From positions 310,001-374,000 of the forward strand of contig OZ037845.1 in assembly GCA_964035575.1 (NCBI GenBank): 64,000 nt of DNA. The letters are read 5' to 3'. Made by a program: the position numbers and the translations under genes. The DNA is from Rhynchopus sp. YZ270_cl-10 (lineage: Eukaryota > Euglenozoa > Diplonemea > Diplonemida > Diplonemidae). Below are positions 1 to 11,500 of the stretch, one piece after another; within the stretch, counting starts at the first letter, position 1; the number at the start of each line of letters is the position of its first letter. The notes beneath the pieces are model-generated. The model made no database searches. It was not told where the DNA came from and saw only the letters and a list, made by a program, of their open reading frames with translations.

Positions 1-2425
1 TGTAGTACGCAGCTGTTGCCTCCTCCAGACGTGTGTCCATCCCACGCACAAGCGCACCCAACGTGCCCCCTGACACGTACTCCATCAGGATGCAGAGACG
101 GCCCCCGACAGGGTCGAACACCACGTCCAGCATCTCTGTCAGGTGTGGGTGGCGCAGGCCCTTCAGCAGCTCTAACACCAGCTTAGCCTCCTCTGCGTCC
201 CGGCGCTGTGCACCGAGCTGCTCCTTCATCGCGAGATGGACGCCGTCGTCGAGCACACCCACGTACACTGCGCCGTACGCACCGACACCTATTTGCCGCG
301 TCTGCTTCCAGGAGTGGTGCGCTTTATGCGTTGGGCCGTCTACATGCGGTCCTGTGGGGAAGTTGCCTATGAGCTGCGCACCTGCTGAGACGACGCTGTT
401 CAGAAACTGTGTGTGCTGTTGCGACAGTGCTGTTTTGAGGATAGCTGTTTGCTGGCTGCCTTGAGTACCCATGATAAGCTGCGGGTCGTACGACCCTTGC
501 GTGGTGAGGAGCGGCTGGCTTGGCTGCGACTCGTCGTCCTGCTGTGCGGACTGCATCTGTTCCTCATCCTGCTCGCACAGCACCTTCGTCATCTCACTAC
601 CTTCCACGACATCTTCCACTACCCGTAGCCTCTTCCTCACGAGGTACACACAGAGACACCACCCCGCCAGCAGCAGCAACACACCACCGACCACCCCAAG
701 CACCAACGGCAGGTTGCTCGCTTGGGATGCTTCGGGCACTGGATCTGGTGTCTCCGTCTGCATGCTCACAAAAGGTGGTTCCATAGTAGGGACGTCGGTC
801 GGTTGAGACGGTTGAGACATTGGTTGGTCGGTTGCTACTGGTACCGGGGTGGTTGCGGGTGTGGGGATGTACGCCGTACAGCATGGGGCGATTTGTGTCC
901 TGCATGACGAGGCAACGTCGTTGCAGGGGAGCGTTTTGGAGTCTGTGGTCTTTTTGGTGCCGAAGGGGCAACGCACAATATCGCATGTGGGCATGAGGGA
1001 GCTGACGCAGCTGGTCAGCGCTGTGTACGAGTCTGGTGTCTTGGAGTTCCCCCAGACGGTAGGAGGGGCCGTGTTGTTGTAGTACGCAACGAAGCCGCGG
1101 TCCAACGGCAGCACCCACGCTACGTCGTGCAAAATCATGTTCGCGCCACGCCCCCCCGAGTCTGGACTGCCCCAGCTCACCACCGTGCCGTTCACGAAAC
1201 GCATGGCAAATGCCTGAGACTTCGGCGTGGTGTACACTGTGTCGATCTCAGTGTACCCAAGCAGCGTTGCCACAGAGCTGAGGCTGCCTCCAGACTGCTG
1301 CCTGCCCCAGGCAGTGATGCTCATCCAGTCGTCATGAAGAACGACGTACGCGTCTTTGTTGCTGAAGACAGTTTCGATGCCGACCAAACGGTTGGCACTG
1401 ATATTTGCTGCACCTTTTGTGTCACCCCAAACCACACCACGACGGTCCGACGTGACGTACAACGCAGCGTCTTCTGTGGTCCAGAGCGAGTCTGCTAGGA
1501 TGTTAGAGGTCGTAGTCATGGTATCGTACGGTGCGAGACGCATGCCTGATGAATTCGCCAGCCCGCCCTTCCCCCAGGACACAATATCACCACTCTGGCG
1601 CAGCGCGAGAAACACCGACGCACCGTCATACGGCGGCATGAAGATGTCCACGACGTCGGAAAGCAGGCCCTGCACGGAGGAGGAGTCGCCTCCAGCATCC
1701 TCCTTGCCCCAGGTGTAGACGGAACCGTCATCGAACAGCACTGCGTACGCTCCGGCACCGTGCCCCACCCATTTGCGGCTTGTTTTCCCACGAAGAATGA
1801 GGTCATTCGGACAGCCTTGCGTCTCGCTATTCGCGCCCCTGCAAATCGCCATTTCAGACTCGCCGTTCGCACCATAAAGCACCAACGAATCCGCCCCAGC
1901 AAGCGACCCTTCCGCAAAAAGCTCTTTCCCAGAAAGGTCAAACCTTCTGTCCGCATCACCAATGACAACCCCAGGGATGTACTCCCCTGAGGTCCCCATC
2001 GTCCAATTATCCACAAAATAGACTCCATTTCCGGTCGCAACAGGGATTTTGTCGGACCCAGGAAAGAAACTTTGGTTTGCAAGAAGGGTAAGTGGTGTGA
2101 AGGGGTCCGCTTCATTGCTGCCTAGCAGGATGGCTGAGGTGCCTTCATTTATGTCCCAAAGAAACAGCGCGCCGTAGTCAGATGTAACCACAGTGGGGAT
2201 TGTCCCAAGCGAGGCGGTGTAGTTGATAGGTGTAAAAGTAGTGCCCAACCCATAGAATCCTTCCTCTAGGTGGTACAACTGCACGCCACCCACTTCAGCG
2301 GAGCAGACCTGAAAGCAGCCTCCTTCGACACATCCTCCAGGGTGAGTCTCGTCAACAAAGGAAAAGATCTTACCAAAGACTCCTTGAAACAGCACGGTGA
2401 ATGCTAATAGGAGGGAACATCGCAT
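1..2425 (-). CDS. RCC1-like receptor with kinase domain, paralog A (3' end outside window)
   Basis: The minus-strand frame is open from the ATG at 2425 to the window edge (about 808 codons), so the rest of kinase 1 and any kinase 2 are missing here. The start gives a signal peptide (MRCSLLLAFTVLFQGVFG). A Cys motif follows (GGCVEGGCFQVC), then a propeller of RCC1-like blades marked by WG pairs (SVYTWGKED, DIVSWGKGG, VVSWGSPD). Next come a Cys cluster (CDIVRCP to APCC), a Thr/Pro-rich stalk and one membrane helix at about residues 577-600. Kinase 1 begins at about residue 710 (GVGAYGAVYVG, LAMKEQ). From that loop onward the visible protein matches paralog B except for Val in place of Met at one position, while the outside parts differ. 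Inferred role: cell-surface sensor signalling through a MAP3K-like kinase. The ligand is unknown. Confidence 0.85.
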   Translation of the reverse strand, partial: MRCSLLLAFTVLFQGVFGKIFSFVDETHPGGCVEGGCFQVCSAEVGGVQLYHLEEGFYGLGTTFTPINYTASLGTIPTVVTSDYGALFLWDINEGTSAILLGSNEADPFTPLTLLANQSFFPGSDKIPVATGNGVYFVDNWTMGTSGEYIPGVVIGDADRRFDLSGKELFAEGSLAGADSLVLYGANGESEMAICRGANSETQGCPNDLILRGKTSRKWVGHGAGAYAVLFDDGSVYTWGKEDAGGDSSSVQGLLSDVVDIFMPPYDGASVFLALRQSGDIVSWGKGGLANSSGMRLAPYDTMTTTSNILADSLWTTEDAALYVTSDRRGVVWGDTKGAANISANRLVGIETVFSNKDAYVVLHDDWMSITAWGRQQSGGSLSSVATLLGYTEIDTVYTTPKSQAFAMRFVNGTVVSWGSPDSGGRGANMILHDVAWVLPLDRGFVAYYNNTAPPTVWGNSKTPDSYTALTSCVSSLMPTCDIVRCPFGTKKTTDSKTLPCNDVASSCRTQIAPCCTAYIPTPATTPVPVATDQPMSQPSQPTDVPTMEPPFVSMQTETPDPVPEASQASNLPLVLGVVGGVLLLLAGWCLCVYLVRKRLRVVEDVVEGSEMTKVLCEQDEEQMQSAQQDDESQPSQPLLTTQGSYDPQLIMGTQGSQQTAILKTALSQQHTQFLNSVVSAGAQLIGNFPTGPHVDGPTHKAHHSWKQTRQIGVGAYGAVYVGVLDDGVHLAMKEQLGAQRRDAEEAKLVLELLKGLRHPHLTEMLDVVFDPVGGRLCILMEYVSGGTLGALVRGMDTRLEEATAAYY

Positions 2426-3630
2426 AGGCGAATGGGGGGTGAAAGGGGGAAGGGGGAGGGGTGCAGTTGGAAAATGGGGGAGGCTGTGGGGAGAGAGAGA
2501 GAAAGGGAGGGGGAGCTAAAAAAGTCAAACAAATCCCTGTGGTTGAAGAGAGAAGAAATGTAGGTTGGAGGGGGGGTTTTTTTGTAAGAGAAGAAATAGA
2601 AAACGACTTCAGGATATGACAGTTAAATGAAATAAAGAAAACACTTTTCCGTTTATCGCACCGCAAAAGGTTTGTGTTTTTCACTGATGAATGTGAGTGA
2701 TGTTAGTGGGAAAACAATACGCTAAAGCGGGCACGCACCATCCGTCGTTTTCCATTTCTATTCGTCAATGCTTGATAACACAATAAAAAAAAAGGGGGGG
2801 ACAAAAAGTGAAAAAAAGGTTCTGTTCTTGTACTTTGTCACTCGAGTTACCATATTTTCACCAAACGGTGTGTAGGTTGGAGAGGGGGAGACATTGAAGA
2901 AAGAAAAAAAAATGGGTGCGGCTTTTTTTGATCAGAAACGCATGGAGAAAAAATCCCAAAAAAAAAAAAAAAAAATTCCGTAATAAAACGTGAAATACAA
3001 AAAGAAACGTGCAATATAAATGCCAGGCGCAGTAGGGTTGGGAGGGGGTATCGAACAAACGGCAGAGGGGAGGGGAGGGAAGGGTGCGGCACAAAAAAAA
3101 GAAAAAAAAAAAAGAAATTTTTTTTGCGTAAAGACTTAAAAGTGTGTAATAAATATTCTGTGGTGATATTTTTATTACTGCAATACGCTCCCACTGACTC
3201 CCTGGCCGTGAAGAGGAACCCTCTTTGAGGCCAAAAAATAAATTGGCCCCACGATTTTCCCAAAAAGAAGAAACGGATTCGCATAAACAGATTCTGAAAG
3301 GTGGTATTTTCCCCTGGTGGTAAACAAAGGTTGTGTGTGTTTTAAAAGCAAATATGGGCAGCCCTAAAGGCGAACCATTGCATAGGAAAGATTGTGTCGC
3401 GTGTGTGTTGGGTGTCGAGACACTGACACACCATCACACACTGATAAAAAAAAAAAAAAAGAACAAAGTGAAGTGAAGATTCCCTAAGCCTCCACTGCTT
3501 AGTCGCCACAACAAATAAAGCCTCAAAAAAGGGCTAAATTTGTATGAAACAAAAAGTTTGCGACGCGCAAAAATAAAAAAAAAATAAACCCTCTGGAGCG
3601 TGTTCTCTTAAAAAAAAAGGGGGAAAATAA

Positions 3631-3677
3631 GAAAAGTTTATAAGATGATCCTAAGCCTCTCGTGCTCGGTCACCTTA
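3631..3677 (+). repeat. R1 hairpin repeat (CCTCTCGTG loop)
   Basis: Typical copy: GAAAAGTTTATAAGATGA, then CCTAAGC, loop CTCTCGT, then GCTCGGTCACCTT. CCTAAGC pairs with GCTYRG and AAGATGA pairs imperfectly with TCACCTT. Confidence 0.8.
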
Positions 3678-4422
3678 AATAAGAATAAAACCTGATTCAG
3701 TGCTACACACACGTCTTGAAGGAAAGAGAGAAAAGTGAGGTTGGCAGTCAAGTGCAAAACGCCTGTGATGTTTTTAACGGAGTGTACCATAGAGTGGTGT
3801 ATGTTTGATCTCCAAACAAAGGCGCCAAATTGAAGGGAAAAAAATCCTCAAATCCGCCAAACGTAAGTTTTTTCCCCTCACAATTAGTTTTTTGTGTCGC
3901 CTCATGAAATGAAGGAATAAATAGAGCATTTTGAACACATTTTGCGGTTCTAGGGACGAACCGCGCTGCAGAGAGCCCTCAGCAAACAGGTTGAGGTGTG
4001 TGCGTTTTCAACACAACCTCTCCCATGGGGCTTTTTAGGTGTCAGGAGTGTTAAGTTTCTATTTCGTTGTACCGGCCCTGCGTTGCTCTCTGAGAGACGA
4101 AGAACGAAAGGTAAAATGGAAGCTTTTACAAAACTGCGAGTTAGTGTTTTTTGTGCGGGTTACCGCCCCCATTTTGTGGTGCACACCAAGGGGATTCGCG
4201 GAAAATGGTGGGCTGGCGTATCACAGAACAGATTCATCGTGTTGGTGTGATTCAATAAAAAGATAGCATAGTGAGTACTTCACGAAAAAAAAAACAAAAA
4301 ATGTTTTGATGCAGATTCATTTTTTAGTAATTTGGCACCCTTTTTCGGAACCTCAGTTTCAATGGGCGATTGGAGCGCTTCTAAGCTCAAAGGTAACCAA
4401 AAAAGGCAAAATGAAATAAAAC

Positions 4423-4467
4423 GTTTGAAAAGATGAACGGAAGCTCTTCTTGTGCTTAGTCATCTTG
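4423..4467 (+). repeat. R1 hairpin repeat
   Basis: TTTGAAAAGATGAAC, AAGCTC, GTGCTTAGTCATCTTG. The stem is partly eroded but the flanking words match the other copies. Confidence 0.65.
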
Positions 4468-4558
4468 AAATAAAGGGATAACATAAACTACGCCATTTAC
4501 CACACAAAAAAACTTGAGAAAATGAGAACAAAATGTTGAGAAATGCAGACACGATGCT

Positions 4559-4650
4559 TTCGGAAGTCGGTCAACGACCTGTCAGCGACGTGTCACGACC
4601 TGTCGGTGAACTGTCGGCGACCTGTCAATATCGACCCTCCCGGAGCACCA
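4559..4650 (+). repeat. GACCTGTC short tandem repeat with CGGGAGCACCAAC-type end
   Basis: Degenerate copies of ACCTGTCGGYGA followed by CAATATCGACCCTCCCGGAG and CACCAACAATAC. A related array with the same end lies at 13923-14050. Confidence 0.6.
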
Positions 4651-4934
4651 ACAATACGTTTTTTTTTTTTAAATAATCTGTTGTCTAGTGGTGGCCACAT
4701 TACATCTTCACCATATTTTACCGCTCCACTGCACTCCTCCGTTGAAACACGTTCATTTAAAAGAGTAAAATTGAAAAACGACGTGCGCAGAAAAAAAAAG
4801 AACACGTCTGTTCCCACAGTTTTCCGTTTTTCTGTCGTGTCGGCAATCACCCACCGGGGCAGGATCTGCACTCATTGTCACCCGAAGGATGCTTTGAAAT
4901 GATGTATGAGGTGCTGGTTTTCGTTTTCTTTTCT

Positions 4935-5002
4935 TGATAAATTGTTGGAGCAGTGCAGTTTGCCTCAAGCTGTGTTGCCACAGTTTTGTTGCGATTCTCC
5001 AC
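4935..5002 (+). repeat. S repeat (GATAAATTGTTGGAGCAGTG family)
   Basis: About 65 bp, GATAAATTGTTGGAGCAGTG then GTGTTGCCACAGTT and CTCCACT. Other copies: 41247-41309 and 61902-61964 (plus) and 27899-27961 (minus). Unlike the R1-R3 repeats this family occurs in both orientations. Confidence 0.75.
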
Positions 5003-5134
5003 TTTCCTTACTCCATTTCTTGCATTTTTCCATACTAAACTACAGAAAAAAAACGGGTGTTGGTACGTCACAAAAATTACCTTTTTTGAGCGGGAAGAAA
5101 CACAAAAACGTCGAGCAATGGTCGGAACCAGACG

Positions 5135-5165
<31 letters not shown>

Positions 5166-5811
5166 AAATTTGGGTTACGGAACCCAAATCACACCAAGCA
5201 ATGAAAGGACACAAAAACCATGGGGTCGTGGTCGCAACGCCTCTACAGACGTGACCTACAGAACCAAATAGATAACAGTTGGCAAGACGAACGTTCCCCC
5301 CTCTGTGCCGAGTCATGATGTGCACTTCAAAAAAAAGCCCACAATAGACAACTCCTCCTCTAACAGAAGAAGAACCCAGGCGGAGCTTTCTTTTGACAAT
5401 CCGATGACGGTCACGCAATACATATTTGCTCCTTGACAGGAAATAACGCTTGAAAGACAAAAGAGACTTCATGGCCCCAATTGCCGTTCCCGTGGATGAA
5501 AAACTGTTATACTGCGTCAAATTTTCACAAAAAATAAAATATAAGAAAATGTATGCAACAAAAGTTGTTTTCCCCCAGAACTCCACAGCGTGATTGCACC
5601 GTGCATGCTGTATTCAGGCCAATAAAATGAAGAAACCTTGTAAAATGTATTGTCGTTAACAGTAGGCGTGGATACCATGCAAACAAAGTCGAAAGTGCAA
5701 AGACACATACTATGCAGTGCGTATACAAAAGGACAGCGAGAAGAATCGTGTCGCCCACCTGGGTCAGGCCCAGTCAGGGCTCAATTCTGCTGTCGAGCAA
5801 AATAAACAAAT

Positions 5812-5853
5812 AAAAGTTGAAAGACAAAGCTCTCTCGTGACAGTGTACCTAAA
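5812..5853 (+). repeat. R3 hairpin repeat
   Basis: AAAGTTGAAAGACAAAGCTC, TCTCGTGACAGTGTACCT: the short form of the R3 type that shares the CTCTCGTG loop with R1. Confidence 0.65.
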
Positions 5854-5946
5854 ACAAAAGGTCTGAAAAGGTGGCTGCACATCTTTCACGAACAGTGAAG
5901 GGAGACCCACACCACATGGGCGTGGTAAAGATTTTTTTTTTTTTTT

Positions 5947-6005
5947 TTGAAAACTCGGTTTGTATTAGTGTAACCACCCTAGACTAGGGCCTAGAGTGTA
6001 CTCCA
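5947..6005 (+). mobile_element. Relic of the GGTTGTATTAGGGTAGCCACC inverted-repeat family
   Basis: TTTTGAAAACTCGGTTTGTA followed by TTAGTGTAACCACCC and GTGTACTCCACTATA, matching one arm of the MITE at 14711-14870. The other arm is lost. Confidence 0.55.
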
Positions 6006-6810
6006 CTATATTTTTTTTTCTTTCTTTTCTTTTTGGATGAAGTTGTGAAAACAGAGGAGAGTCCCCAAGTAGTAACGCGGAATCCAAAACCTAAATGGAT
6101 TGACAAAACACAGAAACGAATGAACAAATACCATAGCAGAACTGACGGTGTGATTTTCGGACAAGAACATCACATGTATAGGTGTGGTGCGCGGGGCTGA
6201 CGTCCTGAGGACAAGAAGAACAAAACGAAAGCTTGAAATGAACGTGGCTCACTAGCACACACATCTTTACAAAAATAAAAGACAAAGTTCATAAGACCTC
6301 TCTTAGTCACCTACAAAAACGCACCCAACAGTGCAGACTCAAAGTGAGGGAGTGTGCAACGCATGTCACGAAAGGAAGCAAGATGTGTGCCAAAGGGGTG
6401 TCCTTGTCACAGCAGGCTTTGGCTATCCTCGTGCGACAGACAGAGGCACTCGTAAAACGGAGATAATTCTCTTTCCGTTAACAGACGGTAAACACACAAC
6501 AACCGCCTCTATAGCATCTATATGCAGTACCGAGCGCACCTCGCTCTTACCCGTTTGCTAGTCAAAGCTAACTCGAACCTCAAAACGCTAATAAAAAAAA
6601 AAAAAAAAAAAAAACAGATAAATAGACAAATGCAGCAACGTAAACAAAAGCGGAATAAAATATGAAATCTGTCTTGAGCTGTGAAAAGAAGCAACTCAAA
6701 CTCCAACACAAAACAAACCGGCAAACCCCTCACTACACTAAGTGAACGAATAAAGGGTTTTGTAGCCTTCCCCCCCCCTACCCCACCCGAACCCCGACCA
6801 AGACAGAAGT

Positions 6811-9800
6811 CTAACTGACTGGCTCCGCAGAGAATGCAAAAAAGCCGTCTTCGAGAAGCTCCGTCGCTGACGGACGCGTACATGCATCACGTATAAAGCA
6901 TCTCCTCAAGACGCCCTGTAGTTGGTGCGACACTCCTGCAGGCAGAGGCGGGCCCTCCGTGGAGTGCAAGATGCGGCAGATGGTCTCGTGTGTGGCCTCC
7001 GGCACCACAGGCTTCCAAGGTGTGACACCAAGCATCTCGACAATAGTGCATCCCAAAGACCAGATGTCGCATCGTGTGCCGTACTCCTCGGATTGCCCAG
7101 CGTGCTTCTGCTGCTGCAGCACCTCGGGTGCCATCCAAAAGGGTGTGCCCACACACGTCTGTGCACCATGTGCACCAAACGTCTCGTCCCCCTCCTCATC
7201 AAACAGCTTGCTGCAGCCAAAGTCAGACAGCTTCACCGTCGCGTCAATCGACAGCAGAAGGTTGTCTGCCTTCACGTCGCGGTGTGCAATCGCAGAGCGC
7301 CCGTTGTTCCCGCTGTGCAGGTACGCCAGTCCCAGAAGCACGTGGCGTGTGTACTCACGCACTGTGTCCTCGTCCAGTGCTGCCTTCCGTGCACGCAGCA
7401 GGCTCTTCACAGACCCACCAGGCATGTACTCCATGAAGATCTCAAGACACGACGCATCACGCCACATGTGTCCCAGGTACTGCACAACGTGTGGGTGGTG
7501 CAGGGATCGCATCAGAGTGAACTCCTGTTCCACACGCATCCGTGCCTTTGCCGAGTGTGACGCACCCAACTGCATCTCCTTCACTGCCACATGCCGGTCT
7601 GACCCCTTCAGTGACGCAAGGTAAACAACCCCAAACGACCCCTTCCCCAGTGCAGGACGCATCTTCTTGCACGTCTTCATCTCATCCGGCTGCAGCCACA
7701 TCTTCTCAGGAGGCACCGACACAGGCGCAGACGGCTTTGCAGACATCGTCCCCTCCACCCACAGCGCAATGAAGGGGTGGCGCAGAAGCTCAGGTGCGTC
7801 GTCACGTTCGCTTGGGTCCTTCGTCAGACACTTCCAGATGAAGTCGTGTGCAGACGTCGACACGTCCTCCACCACGTTCTCTGGTGGGTATGCGGGTGCG
7901 TTCATCATTGCAGCCCACAGGTTCGCACAGTCGGCCTTCCCAGGAGGCACACCCTTGTTCAACACCTCCGACACTGTGCACCCCAAGCTGTAGATGTCTG
8001 CAGGTGTCCCTGCCGTCACGAACCCTGTCCCGCATGCAAGCACCTCGGGTGCGATCCAGTTCGGACTCCCCACCTGTGTGTTCCCACATGTCGACATCGT
8101 CGCGTTGCTGAAAGGCATTCCCGCAGCAGGAGAGAACGGCATTGCTGCAGGTGAGGGCAGCTTCCCCCAGTCCGCATCGCTGTTGAGCTTCTTCAAGGAA
8201 CCAAAGTCGCACAGCTTTGCCGTCCCCTCTGGTGTCAGCAGGATGTTGTCGCCCTTGATGTCCCTGTGCACAACTTCGTTGCTGTGCAGAAACGACAGTG
8301 CCTGCAGCACTTGGTGGATGTAGTACGCAGCTGTTGCCTCCTCCAGACGTGTGTCCATCCCACGCACAAGCGCACCCAACGTGCCCCCCGACACGTACTC
8401 CATCAGGATGCAGAGACGGCCCCCGACAGGGTCGAACACCATGTCCAGCATCTCTGTCAGGTGTGGGTGGCGCAGGCCTTTCAGCAGCTCCAACACCAGC
8501 TTAGCCTCCTCTGCGTCCCGGCGCTGTGCACCGAGCTGCTCCTTCATCGCGAGATGGACGCCGTCGTCGAGCACACCCACGTACACTGCGCCGTACGCAC
8601 CGACACCTACTTGGCTCACCTTTGTCCACGAGGCGTACTCGCACGACGGACCTGACACCTCAGGCCCACGGGGCAGGTGCCCCACTAGTGAAACACCCGT
8701 GGAGAAGATAGTGTCGTTGACTGGCCTGGGAGACCCTATGTTGGGTTCGTTGCTGCTTGCGACGTCGCTCTGTGGGGGGAAGGACCCTGCTGACTGCGAG
8801 GTGTAGTAGCTGGTGTGTGTTGTGAGGTGCGCGGTTGTGGGCACGTCGTCGTCCTCTTTGCTGCGCATCTCCTCCCCCGAAAAGAGCGAGGCTGTCATGT
8901 CCGACGGCGTTGCGAAGGGCTTGCCGTCACGCGCTGTCTGCCTTCTCTTCAACACCAACAACACGACACCGCAGAAAGCTACCGACAACAACGCTGCAGC
9001 AGCTGCCAGCAGTGCTATGTTCACCGGCCCAGCAGTGGCTGGAGTGTCCCCTGACGACGGAAGTGGCACACTCGTAGACGGAGCCACAGACGGTGGTATG
9101 CTCGTCTCCGGCTCTTCGGTATCTGGTACTAACGTCGCCGGTACCGGGTAACCGGGCGGAGCTGGGTAAAAGGGCGGAGATGGTAATCCGTTGTCTGGTG
9201 TATCCGTCCAGACAGGGGTGGGTTCAAATGAAACACCTGGTTCTGCGGATGGCGGGGCCGCTGATGACGGGACCGGTGTGTCGGTCTCCTCGAACGGCCA
9301 GAGCTCCTCACAGCAGCGTTCGTAGTTGTTTCGGCACTCTGTGCCGCGGAGGCCGCATATGATTTCGTTCGCCCTCCATTTTGGGTACCACCCCCAGGGA
9401 CAACGTACAACCGAGCACGTGGGCAGCATCCCTGCGTAACACCCTGAGATGAACGCACTCCCTTCCACGTACTCACCCCACCCCACCGTACTCCCATCCT
9501 CCATGAATCCAATAAAGCCGTACTCAGTGGGCAACACCCAGTCAACCTCTTGTAGGACATTGCCTATCACGTCTTGATCTTCCCCACCCCACACCACTAC
9601 CGTTCCGTCCTGGAATCGGAGCGCAAATTTTGTGCAGTCGAGTGTCGTGTAGATCATGTCGATGTAGCGTTCCTGGTCGAGGAGCTCCTTGACGATGGCT
9701 GGGATGAGTGCGCCAGAGAAGGCGGAGCCGAAGGCAGTGATGCGGAGTGTATCGGAATGCAACACAACGAACGCCTCTTTGTTGGGATAGATCGCAAGCA

Positions 9801-10878
9801 CGTCGTCCAGGTCTCCTGGGTCTGCTGATGGGTCTGCCACCTCCACCATGCCCCAGGCGACTGCAGAGTCGTCGTCGTTTATTAGCATTGCACCCTCATC
9901 ATTCAAGAACAGATTCTGAAACCCCGGGTACACAGTAAACGCAAAATCGCTGTCCACCTGGGAGATGTCTGCTGCTGCACCCCCACCCCAGGCTACTAGC
10001 ATTCCGGTGTATTTGACGGCAAAAAACACCTCAGATTTGGCTCCTGGGGCTGCATAGATGTCTTGCACATTGGAGCGAAGGTGGTACGCGACGGTGCTGG
10101 CATCACCTCCACACGCAGGGTCGCCCCAAGACACGACGCTGCCATCATCGTACAGAGCTGCGTAGGCCCCGCAACCAGCGGAAACAATCTTGATGGGTTT
10201 GTTGTTGTCTAATAAGCCAGGACACCCTTCTGCTTCGTAGCCACCTTGATCGGTGCTGCCAAAGCATTTTATTTCCACCTCCACATCACTCACACGATCA
10301 ATCACCGCGAACGAACAGTACGCAGACACCACAAAACTCACATTCGCAAAATACTGCTCAGCAAACCCCCACAGCCCGTCCACCTCCCCCCACGCCATCA
10401 GCACCCCGTCCCCGATTCCAATGTACGCCCCACACCCCGCACCCACTACCGCCCGAAACGCGCTGTTCCGCACATTGTTAGGGGTGTTCACGTAGTCCGC
10501 AGGGTCGTCATGCGTGACAGACGATCCGAGGGTGATCGTGTAAGGGTAATCACTGCGCTGCAGCGCTACCCCGTACTCAGTCGCAATAACATTGGTAACA
10601 CTTTCAGACCATTTGACGACGTCGCGTCCAGGGGAGTTGGACCCAGAGAAAATCCCCTGTACATTCTCATCGGAGTCGATCATTTGAACACGGCCGTCTG
10701 TACAGAGTTGGTAGCAACCTCCTATCACGCAGGCACCAGGGTACTTTGGATTTGATGGATACTTCAAAAATCCGCCTGAAGCGCAAGGGCATGCGTTCAG
10801 GAGCAGAACCGTGGCGATGCTAAGGGTAGCAGAGTACGGCATTCTGGTGTGTAAAGATGCCATCAAAGGGGGGGTCAA
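6811..10878 (-). CDS. RCC1-like receptor with tandem MAP3K-like kinases, paralog B
   Basis: A 1355-residue intronless frame. The Met at 10842 (MPYSATLSIATVLLLNAC) makes a better signal peptide than the first Met and may be the true start. Order: signal peptide; GACVIGGCYQLC motif; RCC1-like blades (VVSWGDPACGGD, VVVWGGED, TVGWGEY); Cys cluster (CSVVRCP to ERCC); Ser/Pro stalk; membrane helix at about 620-645; kinase 1 at about 753-1037; kinase 2 at about 1073-1345. Kinase 1 has GVGAYGAVYVG, AMKE, VHRDIKGDN, CDFG and WIAPEVL. Kinase 2 has GKGSFGVVYLAS, VAVKE, AHRDVKADN, SDFG and GTPFWMAPEVL. Both keep the Lys, HRD and DFG residues, so both should be active Ser/Thr kinases of STE11 type. The linker before kinase 1 APE carries a short duplicated segment (PFSPAAGMPFS) absent from D. 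Confidence 0.92.
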   Translation of the reverse strand: MTPPLMASLHTRMPYSATLSIATVLLLNACPCASGGFLKYPSNPKYPGACVIGGCYQLCTDGRVQMIDSDENVQGIFSGSNSPGRDVVKWSESVTNVIATEYGVALQRSDYPYTITLGSSVTHDDPADYVNTPNNVRNSAFRAVVGAGCGAYIGIGDGVLMAWGEVDGLWGFAEQYFANVSFVVSAYCSFAVIDRVSDVEVEIKCFGSTDQGGYEAEGCPGLLDNNKPIKIVSAGCGAYAALYDDGSVVSWGDPACGGDASTVAYHLRSNVQDIYAAPGAKSEVFFAVKYTGMLVAWGGGAAADISQVDSDFAFTVYPGFQNLFLNDEGAMLINDDDSAVAWGMVEVADPSADPGDLDDVLAIYPNKEAFVVLHSDTLRITAFGSAFSGALIPAIVKELLDQERYIDMIYTTLDCTKFALRFQDGTVVVWGGEDQDVIGNVLQEVDWVLPTEYGFIGFMEDGSTVGWGEYVEGSAFISGCYAGMLPTCSVVRCPWGWYPKWRANEIICGLRGTECRNNYERCCEELWPFEETDTPVPSSAAPPSAEPGVSFEPTPVWTDTPDNGLPSPPFYPAPPGYPVPATLVPDTEEPETSIPPSVAPSTSVPLPSSGDTPATAGPVNIALLAAAAALLSVAFCGVVLLVLKRRQTARDGKPFATPSDMTASLFSGEEMRSKEDDDVPTTAHLTTHTSYYTSQSAGSFPPQSDVASSNEPNIGSPRPVNDTIFSTGVSLVGHLPRGPEVSGPSCEYASWTKVSQVGVGAYGAVYVGVLDDGVHLAMKEQLGAQRRDAEEAKLVLELLKGLRHPHLTEMLDMVFDPVGGRLCILMEYVSGGTLGALVRGMDTRLEEATAAYYIHQVLQALSFLHSNEVVHRDIKGDNILLTPEGTAKLCDFGSLKKLNSDADWGKLPSPAAMPFSPAAGMPFSNATMSTCGNTQVGSPNWIAPEVLACGTGFVTAGTPADIYSLGCTVSEVLNKGVPPGKADCANLWAAMMNAPAYPPENVVEDVSTSAHDFIWKCLTKDPSERDDAPELLRHPFIALWVEGTMSAKPSAPVSVPPEKMWLQPDEMKTCKKMRPALGKGSFGVVYLASLKGSDRHVAVKEMQLGASHSAKARMRVEQEFTLMRSLHHPHVVQYLGHMWRDASCLEIFMEYMPGGSVKSLLRARKAALDEDTVREYTRHVLLGLAYLHSGNNGRSAIAHRDVKADNLLLSIDATVKLSDFGCSKLFDEEGDETFGAHGAQTCVGTPFWMAPEVLQQQKHAGQSEEYGTRCDIWSLGCTIVEMLGVTPWKPVVPEATHETICRILHSTEGPPLPAGVSHQLQGVLRRCFIRDACTRPSATELLEDGFFAFSAEPVS

Positions 10879-11500
10879 ACCCCCTCGCTCTGTGGTGTGG
10901 TGTGATTAATGTAGAATAGGCAAGGTCTCACCAAACTATGGCCCACTTCTGCGTGGTGTGGTTTTGATGCCTAGTGAGGGAAATACGGTGTAAAGAGTTA
11001 TCTTCATTCACAAGAAAACGGAAACGAAACAGGGGGGAGAGTGTGTTAGTTGTACGCTATTAATTCTTGCGCAGAATATGGCCCCTATCGTGTGGTCTGG
11101 TTTTGTAACGTAGAGTGGGTAACGCCTGAACAGAGTATAGCCCACCCCTTATGTGGTGTTTGATGCCTAGTGAGGGTAATTCTTGCGCAGAAATGTATGT
11201 GGTGGGGGAAAAAGATCCTTTTTTTAGTTTTGTGACAAAAAAAAAATCTTCGGAATTTCCTGGGGAGGAGGGGGAGGTGTGTGGAGCTCAGCTCTGTTTC
11301 ACACAAAAAAGACATTGTTCAAAAACAACTACATAAAACATCCCCTTGGGGACGGTAGTGATCAGCCAGACAATATTTTCTTTGGTTTGACCTAGGAAAG
11401 AGAACACAGGAGAGTCTCATTGACATTGATACCAAAGAAAAGAGAAAAAATGTATCGACAAGATGAACCTAGGGCCTCCTTAGCCAAAAAAGAAATTGTT

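Larger units (their letters stand above)
2426..6810. other. Intergenic, no gene; purine-run-rich with small repeats
   Basis: 4.4 kb without a credible coding frame. The plus strand carries long A and G runs (for example about 2960-2977 and 5138-5162). It holds hairpin repeats at about 3475-3510, 3631-3677, 4423-4467, 5812-5853 and 6288-6314, a repeat shared with three other sites at 4935-5002, GACCTGTC-type short repeats at 4559-4650 and a decayed inverted-repeat relic near 5947-6005. CCCCACAG at about 2484-2491 lies 58 nt upstream of the paralog A start. Confidence 0.7.
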